From Chitinimonas viridis (lineage in GTDB: Bacteria; Pseudomonadota; Gammaproteobacteria; Burkholderiales; Chitinimonadaceae), in assembly GCF_030409555.1 (NCBI RefSeq), contig NZ_JAUFPU010000009.1:1-64000 (forward strand): a stretch of DNA of 64,000 bases. Direction: 5' to 3'. Below are positions 26,244-35,235 of this stretch, one piece after another. A program made the translations under genes and the position numbers. The notes below the pieces were generated by a model, which worked only from the letters and a program-made list of their open reading frames with translations, was not told the origin of the DNA and did no database searches. Position 1 is the first letter of the stretch, and every line of letters begins with the position of its first letter.

Positions 26244-26663
26244 CTAGGATGAGTGTTCTACTAAGCGATAGGTCGATAGATCGTTGGCCGAGTTCATGAC
26301 TAACTCCTTACTGTTCGCGAACTCTATGCTTGTTTCTGCACCATACTGCACTGGATCGTAGCGCACTTTGACCAAGGTGACGCCGAGCAGATCAAACTGT
26401 GCAGCGAGATCCACGGGTTTCAACAGGAAGCCTTCTTCCGGTGGCTGCGTAAGGGGTAAATCAGGCGCATCCGATATTCGCCAGTGAATGATGTGCCACT
26501 GAAAATACAGCTTATGCCATTGGCTGTTGATGCAGATGAACAGAGTGTGCAGCGGTTCGACCAAGCGGCCATCTTCCCAGGATTCCAGGACGACCAACCC
26601 TTGGCAGATTCTGCCTGCTAAGGGTGGCTCATCGCCTATGAATTCCAGCTCAAGGTCTTTCAC
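26244..26663 (-). CDS. Unrecognised 139-residue protein at the end of the upp-uraA operon
   Basis: I do not recognise a family. The protein is acidic and soluble, starting MKDLELEFIGDEPPLAG, with a Trp/His-rich middle (QWHKLYFQWHIIHWRI) and no signal or membrane segment. Its ATG lies inside the end of uraA (14-base overlap), so it is probably translated with it. The base composition is AT-richer than uraA, which suggests a later addition to the operon. A role in uracil uptake is not shown; immunity-like or regulatory small proteins of this size are also possible. Confidence 0.65.
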   Translation of the reverse strand: MKDLELEFIGDEPPLAGRICQGLVVLESWEDGRLVEPLHTLFICINSQWHKLYFQWHIIHWRISDAPDLPLTQPPEEGFLLKPVDLAAQFDLLGVTLVKVRYDPVQYGAETSIEFANSKELVMNSANDLSTYRLVEHSS

Positions 26664-27903
26664 GGGCCTCTACGCTATCGGATACGGGTTGTGGCACAGC
26701 CCTGGGCAGCAACAGGTTCAGCAATATCGCCAAGATGCCACACAGGCTGACGCCCGAGAGGCCAAAGCTGTCGCTGAAATTGACTGCCAGCCCACCTATG
26801 CCGGTGACCAGCACGACAGAGATGATGCAGAGATTGCGCGGGTCGCCCAGGTCGACCTTGCCTTCCATCACGGTCTTGAGGCCGATGCTGGCAATGGAGC
26901 CAAACAGCAGCAGCATGATGCCACCCATGACAGGCAGGGGTATGGTGTTGAGGAAGGCGCCGAACTTGGCCACGAAAGCCAGCAGGATGGCAAAGCAGGC
27001 TGCCCAGGTCATGACGACCGGGTTGAAGTTGCGGGTGAGCATGACGGCGCCGGTGACTTCGCCGTACGTGGTTACCGGCGGGCCGCCGAACAGGCCCACC
27101 ACATTGACGGCCAGGCCGTCGCCCAGCAAGGTGCGATGCAGGCCTGGACGCTCGGTGAAGTCTTTGCCGGTAACCGAACCGATGGCCAGGATGCCGCCCA
27201 CATGCTCGACGATGGGGGCGATGGCCACCGGTATCATGAACAGGATGGCGGCCAGGTTGAACTCCGGCTTGCCAAACTGGGGCAGGGCGAACCAGGGGGC
27301 GTCGATGACGGGCTGGAAGTTGACCGCGCCCATGAATAGCGCTGCGATATAGCCTGCTGCTACGCCAGCCAGAATGGGGACCAGCTTCATGATGCCACGC
27401 GCCTTGATGGCCACCAGCATGGTGGTGAACAGGGCAATGGCTGCCAGGCTGATGGCGGTGGCGTAGGGCACCACCTGGTTGGTGCCGGCCTTGCCGCTGG
27501 CCATGCCTACGGCGACCGGGGCGAGACCCAGGCCGATGACCATGACGACCGGGCCGATTACCACGGGCGGCAGGATGCGGTGGATGAATTCCACCCCCCG
27601 CCATTTCACCAGCCCGGCGGCGACGTAGTAGAAGAAGCTGGCGGCCGCCAGCGCACCCAACGTGGCGGGCATGCCCCAGGTTTGTACCGAATAGATGATG
27701 GGGGCGATGAAGGCAAAGCTGGAGCCCAGATAGATGGGTACTTCGCGATGGGTGACAAACTGGAATATCAATGTACCGATGCCGGCACCCAACAGGGCCA
27801 GGCTGGGGTTGAGCCCGGTCAGCAGCGGCACCAGTACGGTGGCGCCAAATGCCACAAAGAGTATCTGTGCGCCGCCTATGGCGGTCTTGAGCGTATCGTT
27901 CAT
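26650..27903 (-). CDS. uraA: Uracil:proton symporter, NCS2 family
   Basis: This inner-membrane transporter of 417 residues has about 14 predicted helices and brings uracil in with protons. Family signatures include GATVLVPLLTGLNPSLALLGAGIGT, YLGSSFAFIAP, the binding-site segment IVEHVGGILAIGSVTGKDF with its His and Glu, and GGPPVTTYGEVTGA further on. The start is 14 bases after upp ends, so the two are co-transcribed and act in sequence: UraA imports uracil and Upp traps it as UMP. The xanthine/uracil permease name would also fit, but the upp partner favours uracil. Confidence 0.93.
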   Translation of the reverse strand: MNDTLKTAIGGAQILFVAFGATVLVPLLTGLNPSLALLGAGIGTLIFQFVTHREVPIYLGSSFAFIAPIIYSVQTWGMPATLGALAAASFFYYVAAGLVKWRGVEFIHRILPPVVIGPVVMVIGLGLAPVAVGMASGKAGTNQVVPYATAISLAAIALFTTMLVAIKARGIMKLVPILAGVAAGYIAALFMGAVNFQPVIDAPWFALPQFGKPEFNLAAILFMIPVAIAPIVEHVGGILAIGSVTGKDFTERPGLHRTLLGDGLAVNVVGLFGGPPVTTYGEVTGAVMLTRNFNPVVMTWAACFAILLAFVAKFGAFLNTIPLPVMGGIMLLLFGSIASIGLKTVMEGKVDLGDPRNLCIISVVLVTGIGGLAVNFSDSFGLSGVSLCGILAILLNLLLPRAVPQPVSDSVEARERP

Positions 27904-27917
27904 CGTCTCCCCTTGTG

Positions 27918-28550
27918 TTAGCCGTGTTTGGTGCCGAATATCTTGTCGCCAGCATCGCCCAGACCAGGAATGATGTAGCCGTGTTCATTCAGGTGGCTGT
28001 CTATGGCGGCGGTGTAGATGTCCACATCCGGGTGTTTTTCCGTCATCAGCTTGATGCCTTCCGGCGCGGCTACCAGGACCAAGGCCTTGATGTGGCTGCA
28101 GCCGTTGCGCTTGAGCATCTCTACCGTGGCAACCATGGAGCCGCCGGTCGCCAGCATGGGGTCGATGATCAGTGCGGTACGCTCGGCCAGATCGCCTACG
28201 AACTTCTCGAAATAGGGCACGGGCTGCAGGGTTTCCTCATTGCGCGCCAAGCCGACTACGCTGATCTTGGCGTTGGGCACCATGTCCAGTACGCCATCCA
28301 GCATGCCTATGCCGGCCCGCAGTATCGGCACCACCGTTACTTTCTTGCCCTTGATGCGCTCCACTTCCACCGGGCCGCACCAGCCGTCCAGCATGACTTT
28401 TTCCAGAGGAAAGTCCTGGCAGGCCTCGTAAGCCAGCAGGCGGCCTATCTCGGCTGTCAGCTCGCGGAACTTCTTGGTGCTCATATCGGCTTCGCGCGCC
28501 AAGCCTATCTTGTGGCGAACCAGCGGATGGCGAATCTCATGTACGGCCAT
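27918..28550 (-). CDS. upp: Uracil phosphoribosyltransferase
   Basis: This 210-residue cytosolic salvage enzyme joins uracil to PRPP to give UMP. It starts [19 protein letters not shown], normal for the family, and has [13 protein letters not shown], the PRPP loop [13 protein letters not shown] and the C-terminal uracil-binding [16 protein letters not shown]. The ATG at 28550 was chosen over an in-frame one seven codons upstream because it matches the family and has a G-run ahead of it. It is the first gene of upp-uraA-unknown. The hpt gene, for purine salvage, is divergent on the other side. Confidence 0.95.
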   Translation of the reverse strand: MAVHEIRHPLVRHKIGLAREADMSTKKFRELTAEIGRLLAYEACQDFPLEKVMLDGWCGPVEVERIKGKKVTVVPILRAGIGMLDGVLDMVPNAKISVVGLARNEETLQPVPYFEKFVGDLAERTALIIDPMLATGGSMVATVEMLKRNGCSHIKALVLVAAPEGIKLMTEKHPDVDIYTAAIDSHLNEHGYIIPGLGDAGDKIFGTKHG

Positions 28551-28717
28551 GGTGTAACCCCCCTTGTGCAAGGCAAATAACGGCGCGGAGCTTAGACGAT
28601 AGGCTGGGTGATTGCACGGTGGTTTCGTCTATGCTGTCTGCAAGCCCTTGAAGTAAAGCAGTTTCATCGCTACCCTTCGCGCCTTTTCAAGCTTTGGGTA
28701 GGGTGCAGGAGATGGAC

Positions 28718-29272
28718 ATGAACATGAAGGACGAAATCGTCAAGGTGATGGCCGAGGCCGATTGCCTGCACAGCGATGCCGAGGTAAGCGCGGCGCTGGA
28801 TCGCATGGCTGCAGACGTGACCGAGGTGCTCAAGCACGCCAACCCGTTGGTCTACGTAGTGCTAAACGGCGGCATCATTGCCGCTGGCCAGTTGCTGCCG
28901 CGCCTGCGTTTTCCGCTGGAGGTAAGCTATCTGCACGCTACCCGCTACGGCGACAAGACCCAGGGCGGACGGCTGAACTGGAAGGTCAAGCCGACCGAGG
29001 ACATGCATGGCCGGACCGTGTTGATCGTCGACGACATCCTGGACGAAGGCAATACCCTGGCAGCCATCATCGAGTACTGCCGCGAGCAGGGAGCGACCGA
29101 GGTGCTGACGGCCGTTGTCGTCAACAAGTCGCATGACCGCAAGGCCTTCCCTGGCATGCATGCCGATTTCGTGGGCCTGGAGGTGGAGGACCGCTTCTTG
29201 TTTGGCTGCGGCATGGATTACAAGGGTTTCTGGCGCAACACCCTTGGCATCTATGCGGTGAAAGGGCTGTAG
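28718..29272 (+). CDS. hpt: Hypoxanthine-guanine phosphoribosyltransferase
   Basis: This 184-residue cytosolic purine salvage enzyme makes IMP or GMP from base and PRPP. It has LVYVVLNGGIIAAGQLL, the YLHATRYGDKT flexible loop, and the PRPP motif VLIVDDILDEGNTLA. VGLEVEDRFLFGCGMDYKG near the end holds the base-binding residues. Three in-frame ATGs lie close together (28712, 28718, 28724). The AGGAG at 28707-28711 is six bases before 28718, which I take as the start. A CTACCC...GGGTAG inverted repeat in the leader could form a hairpin just before the ribosome binding site. Confidence 0.92.
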   Translation: MNMKDEIVKVMAEADCLHSDAEVSAALDRMAADVTEVLKHANPLVYVVLNGGIIAAGQLLPRLRFPLEVSYLHATRYGDKTQGGRLNWKVKPTEDMHGRTVLIVDDILDEGNTLAAIIEYCREQGATEVLTAVVVNKSHDRKAFPGMHADFVGLEVEDRFLFGCGMDYKGFWRNTLGIYAVKGL

Positions 29273-29376
29273 AGACCTCAGCCGGCCTGGCTGGTGATGT
29301 CAAGACAGGGTGGTGCAGTGCGCCAGGGTTTCCATGGCGCCTGCCACCCGCTCACCGCTGAGTTTATGAGAGGCGC

Positions 29377-30165
29377 TCAGCGCGACTCCCTCAGCAACTG
29401 CAGGCATTGCCACAACCACCAGCCCATCCAGGCCCAGGCAACGAGCATCAGCAGGGCTCCGCTCCAGTGCGCCAGCGCAGCCAGGCCATGGTCCCATTCC
29501 AGCAGGCCCAAGGGTTCCAGCAGGTTGTGCCAGTCGTGGCGTTCGCTGCGGAACTCGACCATTTCCTCGTTCCATTCGCCTATCAGGGGCAGGTCCATGG
29601 CGCGGGCGTCGCCGACATAGGGTGCGAGGTCGATAAAGTTCTGGCCCAGCCACCACAGGCAGGCTGCGGCAGCATAGGGCTTGCCTTCGCGCAGCAGGAA
29701 TGCCCCGCCCAGTATCACGGGCACCAGGCATTGGAACAGACTACCGCCCAGGAACATCATCCACTCTCCCAGCGGCCGGAACAGCAGATGCCCGAATTCG
29801 TGAAAAGCCAGGTTGGCGCCATGCAGCAAGGAGTTGCCCGCATCGCCGTTACGCCAGTCGCCAGCAATAAACCACATGCCCCAGACCACCAGGACCAAGG
29901 TAAGCAAGGCTTCACTCATAAGCACGGAAGGCTGCGCCTGTGCCGGCCGGTGAAACAAGCGCGCCAGCAACAGGTGGCGCCAGCCTTCGGTTTCTGCCTC
30001 GGTGCTACTGGCTTGTTGCTGAGTGGGCAACTGGCCTGACTGCCGTTCGATCAGGTACTGGGCATACTTGGCGAAGACCACACCGCAGCGCGGACAGGCG
30101 TTGCCAGTAGTCGCATCGGTGGCTTGGCGGGCATAGCCGCACTTGGGGCAGACGGGGCGTTCCAT
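29377..30165 (-). CDS. Zinc-ribbon membrane protein with HEFGH metalloprotease-like motif
   Basis: This 262-residue protein starts with a zinc ribbon, C6-x2-C9 and C24-x2-C27, then a polar Gln/Ser/Thr-rich linker. It ends with about five predicted membrane helices. HEFGH at 122-126 sits at the start of a membrane helix (AFHEFGHLLFRPLGEW), as in M50-type intramembrane metalloproteases. A possible third ligand is the Asp in QNFIDLAPYVGDARAMD. It differs from S2P/RseP proteases in lacking PDZ domains and in having a cytosolic ribbon. No substrate is apparent. It is divergent from glyA, whose palindromic promoter lies between them. Confidence 0.72.
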   Translation of the reverse strand: MERPVCPKCGYARQATDATTGNACPRCGVVFAKYAQYLIERQSGQLPTQQQASSTEAETEGWRHLLLARLFHRPAQAQPSVLMSEALLTLVLVVWGMWFIAGDWRNGDAGNSLLHGANLAFHEFGHLLFRPLGEWMMFLGGSLFQCLVPVILGGAFLLREGKPYAAAACLWWLGQNFIDLAPYVGDARAMDLPLIGEWNEEMVEFRSERHDWHNLLEPLGLLEWDHGLAALAHWSGALLMLVAWAWMGWWLWQCLQLLRESR

Positions 30166-30224
30166 GGGCCTAGTTTATAAGATGAATGGGGCGCACGATG
30201 AATATGCAATCCATTCAACTGGTT

Positions 30225-30247
30225 CATGTCGCGCGACATGGTAAAAT
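30225..30247 (+). promoter_or_regulatory. 16-bp perfect palindrome at the glyA promoter
   Basis: CATGTCGCGCGACATG (30225-30240) is a perfect palindrome, followed one base later by a -10-like TAAAAT (30242-30247), 41 bases before the glyA ATG. It fills the usual -35/-10 spacer region, so a dimeric repressor bound there could block glyA. I do not recognise the operator. Confidence 0.5.
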
Positions 30248-30288
30248 ACCGGTCTTTACTCCCCCCACCTTCCTACGGAAGCCCCGCC

Positions 30289-31533
30289 ATGTTCAAGCCG
30301 CTGTCCATCGCCCAATACGATTCCGAACTGTCTGCCGCCATTGAAAGCGAAGTCGTTCGCCAGCACGAGCACATCGAGCTGATCGCCTCGGAAAATTACA
30401 CCAGCCCGGCCGTGATGGAAGCGCAGGGATCGCAACTGACCAACAAGTATGCCGAGGGTTACCCAGGCAAGCGCTTCTATGGTGGTTGCGAGTATGTGGA
30501 CGTGGTGGAGCAATTGGCCATAGACCGTGTCAAGAAGCTGTTTGGCGCCGAGTACGCCAACGTGCAGCCCCATTCGGGCTCCCAGGCCAACCAGGCGGTG
30601 TATTTCAGCATACTCAAGCCGGGCGACACCATCATGGGCATGAACCTGGGTCACGGCGGTCACCTGACGCACGGTTCGCCGGCCAACCTGTCGGGCAAGC
30701 TGTTCAAGATCGTGCCCTACGGCCTCAATGACAAGGAAGAGATCGACTACGACGAGATGGAGCGGATTGCGGTTGAAACCCAGCCCAAGCTGATCATCGG
30801 CGGCGCCTCGGCCTATGCACTGCGCTTCGATTTTGAGCGCATGGCGGCCATCGCCAAGAAGGTAGGCGCCTACTTCATGGTGGACATGGCCCACTATGCA
30901 GGCCTGATTGCCGCTGGCGTGTACCCCAACCCGGTGCCGCATGCCGACTTTGTCACCTCGACCACCCACAAAACCCTGCGTGGTCCCCGTGGCGGCATCA
31001 TCCTGGCCAAGGCCGAACACGAGAAAATGCTGAACAGTAATGTGTTCCCCAGCCTGCAGGGCGGCCCGCTGATGCATGTGATTGCGGGCAAGGCCGTGGC
31101 TTTCAAGGAAGCCCTGCAGCCTGAGTTCAAGAGCTATCAGGAGCAAGTGCTGAAGAACGCTGCCATCATGGCCAAGACCTTGGCCGAGCGTGGCCTGCGC
31201 ATCATCTCCGGCCGTACCGAGAGCCATGTGTTCCTGGTGGATCTGCGGCCCAAGGGCTTGACTGGCAAGGCGGCTGATGCCTTGCTGGGCCAGGCGCACA
31301 TTACCGTCAACAAGAACGCCATCCCCAACGACCCGGAAAGCCCCTTTGTCACCTCGGGCATCCGTATCGGCTCGCCCGCCATCACTACCCGTGGCTTCAA
31401 GGAAGAAGAGGCCATCATGGTGGCCAACCTGGTGGCCGATGTGCTCGACAAGCCAAACGATGAAGCCAATATCGCTGCAGTCAAGGCCAAGGTACATGCG
31501 CTGACCAGCCGCTTCCCGGTTTACGGCAAGTAA
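30289..31533 (+). CDS. glyA: Serine hydroxymethyltransferase
   Basis: This cytosolic PLP enzyme of 414 residues converts serine and tetrahydrofolate to glycine and methylene-tetrahydrofolate, the main source of one-carbon units. Family motifs are [72 protein letters not shown] and the PLP lysine K228 in [12 protein letters not shown]. The length is normal. The ATG at 30289 was chosen over upstream in-frame starts because MFKPL is the usual beginning. In many relatives nrdR follows glyA directly; here nrdR lies about 8 kb away, so the cluster has been split. Confidence 0.97.
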   Translation: MFKPLSIAQYDSELSAAIESEVVRQHEHIELIASENYTSPAVMEAQGSQLTNKYAEGYPGKRFYGGCEYVDVVEQLAIDRVKKLFGAEYANVQPHSGSQANQAVYFSILKPGDTIMGMNLGHGGHLTHGSPANLSGKLFKIVPYGLNDKEEIDYDEMERIAVETQPKLIIGGASAYALRFDFERMAAIAKKVGAYFMVDMAHYAGLIAAGVYPNPVPHADFVTSTTHKTLRGPRGGIILAKAEHEKMLNSNVFPSLQGGPLMHVIAGKAVAFKEALQPEFKSYQEQVLKNAAIMAKTLAERGLRIISGRTESHVFLVDLRPKGLTGKAADALLGQAHITVNKNAIPNDPESPFVTSGIRIGSPAITTRGFKEEEAIMVANLVADVLDKPNDEANIAAVKAKVHALTSRFPVYGK

Positions 31534-31556
31534 AGCCCGCTGGTGGTACAAAGAGA

Positions 31557-31579
31557 GGAGCGCTTCGGCGCTCCTTTTT
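31557..31579 (+). terminator. Rho-independent terminator after glyA
   Basis: GGAGCGC and GCGCTCC form a seven-bp stem closed by a UUCG tetraloop (31564-31567) and followed by five T. Confidence 0.95.
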
Positions 31580-31639
31580 CGTTTGGAACACCTGCCCATC
31601 GCACGCTACGCGCAGGCAGGCACACAATCAGGATGCACC

Positions 31640-33751
31640 ATGCCCTTGTTTCTGGACAGGATGGACGCGGCGGTAGATGAAGTATTGGCGCGCTTGCCAG
31701 GGGATATCGTCTTGGGGACACCCCTAGGCATAGGCAAACCCAATCCCTTCATCAATCGGCTTTATCAGCGTATCAAGGCCACGCCCGCACGACGGCTCAA
31801 GATCATCACGGCCTTGTCGTTGCAAAAACCGGTGGGCGGCAGCGAGATAGAGCGGCATTTTCTGGCGCCGTTTGTTGAGCGGGTTTTTGGAGACTATCCC
31901 GATCTGGACTATGTGCTGGATTTGCGGGCGGGCAAGCTGCCAGCCAATGTCGAGGTGCTGGAGTTCTTCCTCAAGACGGGCGACTACCTGGGCAATGCCG
32001 AGGCTCAGCAGAGCTATATCTGTACAAACTACACCTTTGTGGCGAGAGACATGGCGCTGCATGGGGTCAATCTGCTGGCCCAGGCGGTTTCGGTGCACGG
32101 CGATGGCGATCGCATGCGCCTATCGCTGTCGAGCAACCCGGATCTCACCTTCGAGGTTTTGGAGCGCCTGCGGGCGGCAGGCGAAAACAAGGTTCTGACC
32201 GTGGCGGTCTTGAATCAGCATTTGCCTTTCATGCCGCGTCAGGCCGAAGTGGCGCCGGACTTTTTTGACTTGGTGGTGACGGACGCGGTGGGCACCCACG
32301 CGCTCTTTGCGCCACCCAATATGAAGGTCAGCGTGCAGGACTACGCCATCGGCCTGCATGCAAGCAGCCTGATCAGCGATGGCGGTACCTTGCAGATCGG
32401 CATAGGCGCCCTGGGGGATGCCATTGCCCAGGCTTTGATACTGCGCGAGCAGCATAACGATGCCTACCGACGTTTGCTGGCGACACTGAGCCGTGGCCAG
32501 TTGGGCGAGCGCCATCTGGGTGAGTTCGAGCAGGGTCTCTATGGTTGTTCGGAAATGTTCGTCAATGGATTGTTGCGCTTGATTGAGGCAGGCGTGGTCA
32601 AGCGTGAAGTCTATGACGACGCGGTACTACAGCGTTTGCTCAATCACGGCCATATCAGCCAGGTAGTCAGCGGCCACACGCTACGCCGCCTGCATGAGGC
32701 AGGTCGTATCGGCAATAGCCTGTCGGCCGATGACGTGGCGTTTCTCGTCCACTTCGGCATCTTTAAACCCGGTGTGCAATGGCGTGATGAGCAACTGCAC
32801 CACGAGGGCCAGGTATGCTCGGCAAGGCTCGATGATGCCGACGCCTTCCTGCATATAGAGCGAGCGCTGCTGGGCGAGCGCTTGCGGGGTGGTGTCTGCC
32901 TGCACGGTGGTTTCTTCCTGGGCCCCAACGACTTCTATCAGCGGCTACGGCAGATGTCTGAGCAGGAGCTGGACCGTATCGAGATGCACCGCATCGACTT
33001 CATCAATCAGCTGGATGTACAGCATGCGCTCGCCAGTGTGCAGCGGCAGCGTGCCTGCTTCATGAACACCACCATGATGGTCACCCTGCTGGGAGCGGCG
33101 GTATCGGATGGATTGGAGAACGGTCAGCTGGTTTCCGGTGTTGGTGGTCAGTACAACTTTGTCGCCATGGCACATGCCTTGCCTTGTGCTCGGTCCATCC
33201 TGATGTTGCGGGCGACGCGCGAAAGCCGGGGCAAGGTGAGTTCCAATATTGTCTGGAACTACGGTCACACTACCATCCCTCGGCATTTACGTGACATGGT
33301 GGTGACTGAATACGGCGTGGCCGATCTGCGTGGCCAATCCGACGCTGAAGTGATCAAGCGTTTGCTGGCAGTAGCAGACAGCCGCTTCCAGGATGAGCTG
33401 ATGGAAACCGCCAAGGCCAATGGCAAGCTGGAGCAATCCTATCAACTGCCAGATGGGGTACGTCGAAACCTGCCTGAGGTACTGGTGGCGGGGATGGTGC
33501 CCTGGCAGCAGGCCTACCTGCCGGACTTTCCTTTCGGCACAGATTTCACTGCCGAGGAGCTGGCGATCATCGAGGCGCTGCAGAGAATGCGGCAAGCCAG
33601 TGAAAATCCGCTCGAACTGGTGGCAGCGGCGCTCAAAGGCCTGTTCACCGACAAAGAGGCACCGCCAGCTTGGCTGGCTCGCCTGGGCCTGGATGAGGCC
33701 AGCGACCTGAAGAACCTGCTGCTGCGCAAATTGTTTGTCGGCAATCTGTAG
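31640..33751 (+). CDS. Acetyl-CoA hydrolase/transferase family protein
   Basis: This 703-residue protein belongs to the CoA-transferase family I superfamily. The C-terminal part has the family's FMNTTMMVTLLGAAVSDGLENGQLVSGVGGQYNFV segment, with the catalytic-type Glu region and the G-V-G-G-Q-Y-N-F glycine loop, then VWNYGHTTIPRHLRDMVVTEYGVADLRG. The N-terminal half, with GKPNPFINRLYQ, matches the long bacterial form (about 700 residues). These enzymes move CoA between acetate and other short acids, or hydrolyse acetyl-CoA; the true substrate is unknown. The ATG at 31640 follows AGGA. It appears to be a single-gene transcript after the glyA terminator. Confidence 0.85.
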   Translation: MPLFLDRMDAAVDEVLARLPGDIVLGTPLGIGKPNPFINRLYQRIKATPARRLKIITALSLQKPVGGSEIERHFLAPFVERVFGDYPDLDYVLDLRAGKLPANVEVLEFFLKTGDYLGNAEAQQSYICTNYTFVARDMALHGVNLLAQAVSVHGDGDRMRLSLSSNPDLTFEVLERLRAAGENKVLTVAVLNQHLPFMPRQAEVAPDFFDLVVTDAVGTHALFAPPNMKVSVQDYAIGLHASSLISDGGTLQIGIGALGDAIAQALILREQHNDAYRRLLATLSRGQLGERHLGEFEQGLYGCSEMFVNGLLRLIEAGVVKREVYDDAVLQRLLNHGHISQVVSGHTLRRLHEAGRIGNSLSADDVAFLVHFGIFKPGVQWRDEQLHHEGQVCSARLDDADAFLHIERALLGERLRGGVCLHGGFFLGPNDFYQRLRQMSEQELDRIEMHRIDFINQLDVQHALASVQRQRACFMNTTMMVTLLGAAVSDGLENGQLVSGVGGQYNFVAMAHALPCARSILMLRATRESRGKVSSNIVWNYGHTTIPRHLRDMVVTEYGVADLRGQSDAEVIKRLLAVADSRFQDELMETAKANGKLEQSYQLPDGVRRNLPEVLVAGMVPWQQAYLPDFPFGTDFTAEELAIIEALQRMRQASENPLELVAAALKGLFTDKEAPPAWLARLGLDEASDLKNLLLRKLFVGNL

Positions 33752-33912
33752 GACTGAGCGTGTCGGCGCGTACCGCCACTCATCCACCCTAAGGCCACTT
33801 CGTCGCAGCATATTCTGTCGGTTTGGCGGCTATGGCATGATGCTGCGCCAGTCGGGTCGGGGAGAGCTATGCCACCCGCTTGGCAAGATAGCCATACAAA
33901 GGAGTAATAACA

Positions 33913-35235
33913 ATGAAGTGGAAAACCCTGCTCGCAGCCGGAGGCTTGGTGTTCGGCCTGGCGGCTGCGCCGGCCCACGCCCTCACGGCCGATGAGGTGA
34001 AGACCTTTACGCTGGGCAATGGCATGAAGTTCTTGGTGCTGGAGAACCGTGCCATACCCAATGCGAACTTCTACACCTTCTGGAAGGTGGGATCGCGCAA
34101 CGAGGCCCCCGGCATTACTGGGCTGTCGCACTTCTTCGAACACATGATGTTCAATGGTGCCAAGGTCTATGGCCCCAAGCAGTTCGACCGCGTGATGGAA
34201 TCCAAGGGCGGCTCCAACAACGCTTATACCTCCAATGACCTGACGGTTTACCAGGATTGGTTCCCCGCTTCGTCGTTGGAAACCATATTTGCGCTGGAAG
34301 GCGACCGTATCGGCAATCTGGCCATCGACCCCAAGATGGTCGAGAGCGAGCGCGGTGTGGTGGCGTCCGAGCGCATCACGGGGCTGGAGAATTCCAACTG
34401 GCGCATGCTGAGCGAGGTGGTAGAAGCCGCCGCATTCCGCGCCCATCCTTATTCCTGGCCGGTCATCGGGCATGAGTCCGATATCAAGGCCTGGACCCAG
34501 GAAGACCTGCGCCGCTACTTTGATACCTACTACGCCCCCAACAATGCGGTGGCCGTGATCGTGGGTGATGTGAAGTTCGACGAGGTGAAGCGTCTGGCTG
34601 AGCAATACATCGGCCCGGTACCCGCTCGCGCAGCGCCCCCTGCGGTCCGCACCGTGGAGCCCGAGCAGGTGGGTGAGCGCCGTGTGTTCGTGCGCAAGGA
34701 GTCGGTGACCACGCCCAACCTGATGGTGGCGTACAAGGTGCCGCAAACCAACCATCCCGATCACTACGCACTGGATGTTTTGCAAAGCCTGCTGGTCAGC
34801 GGCAAGACCTCGCGCCTCTATAAGGCGCTGGTGGACAAGCGCCTGGCCAGCGACGTGGATGCCGGGCAAGGCGATACGTTTGACCCCGGCCTGATGCAAT
34901 TCTATGCAGTGGCTGCCGATGGCGTTGCTGCGGGCAAGCTGGAACAGGCCTTTACTGCCGAGCTTGATCGCGTGGTAAAGCAGGGTGTGACCGAGCAGGA
35001 GTTGCAGAAGGTCAAGAACCAGAAGGTGGTGGAGTTCTATCGCAGCCTGGAAACCATCAACGGCCAGGCGGCCAGCATAGGGCACTATGAGGTGTTCGGT
35101 GGCGACTACCGCAAGCTGTTTGATGTGCCTGCTGCCTACAAGCGGCTCACGGTTGCCGATATCAAGACGGTTGCTGCCAAATACCTGAAGAAGTCGCAAC
35201 GCACGGTTGGCGTGCTCGCGGCCAAGGAGGATTGA
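33913..35235 (+). CDS. M16-family zinc peptidase, catalytic subunit
   Basis: This 440-residue protein has a Sec signal (KTLLAAGGLVFGLAAAPAHA), so it acts in the periplasm. It has the inverted zinc motif H73-F-F-E76-H77, with the more distant Glu in SERGVVASERI, making it the active member of a pair. M16 peptidases cut peptides inside a closed chamber formed by two similar halves. The C-terminal half carries the M16_C domain (ETINGQAASIGHYEVFGGDYR). It overlaps its partner gene by one base (TGATG), so the two are made together. An AAAGGAG site precedes the ATG. Confidence 0.93.
   Translation: MKWKTLLAAGGLVFGLAAAPAHALTADEVKTFTLGNGMKFLVLENRAIPNANFYTFWKVGSRNEAPGITGLSHFFEHMMFNGAKVYGPKQFDRVMESKGGSNNAYTSNDLTVYQDWFPASSLETIFALEGDRIGNLAIDPKMVESERGVVASERITGLENSNWRMLSEVVEAAAFRAHPYSWPVIGHESDIKAWTQEDLRRYFDTYYAPNNAVAVIVGDVKFDEVKRLAEQYIGPVPARAAPPAVRTVEPEQVGERRVFVRKESVTTPNLMVAYKVPQTNHPDHYALDVLQSLLVSGKTSRLYKALVDKRLASDVDAGQGDTFDPGLMQFYAVAADGVAAGKLEQAFTAELDRVVKQGVTEQELQKVKNQKVVEFYRSLETINGQAASIGHYEVFGGDYRKLFDVPAAYKRLTVADIKTVAAKYLKKSQRTVGVLAAKED

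Noticed and set aside
26675-27988. 437-codon open frame in another minus frame of uraA
   Set aside because: It is rich in His, Arg, Pro and Gly, as expected for an out-of-frame reading of a membrane-protein gene.
30256-31599. 447-codon open frame antisense to glyA
   Set aside because: glyA is certain; the antisense product has low complexity and no recognisable motif.
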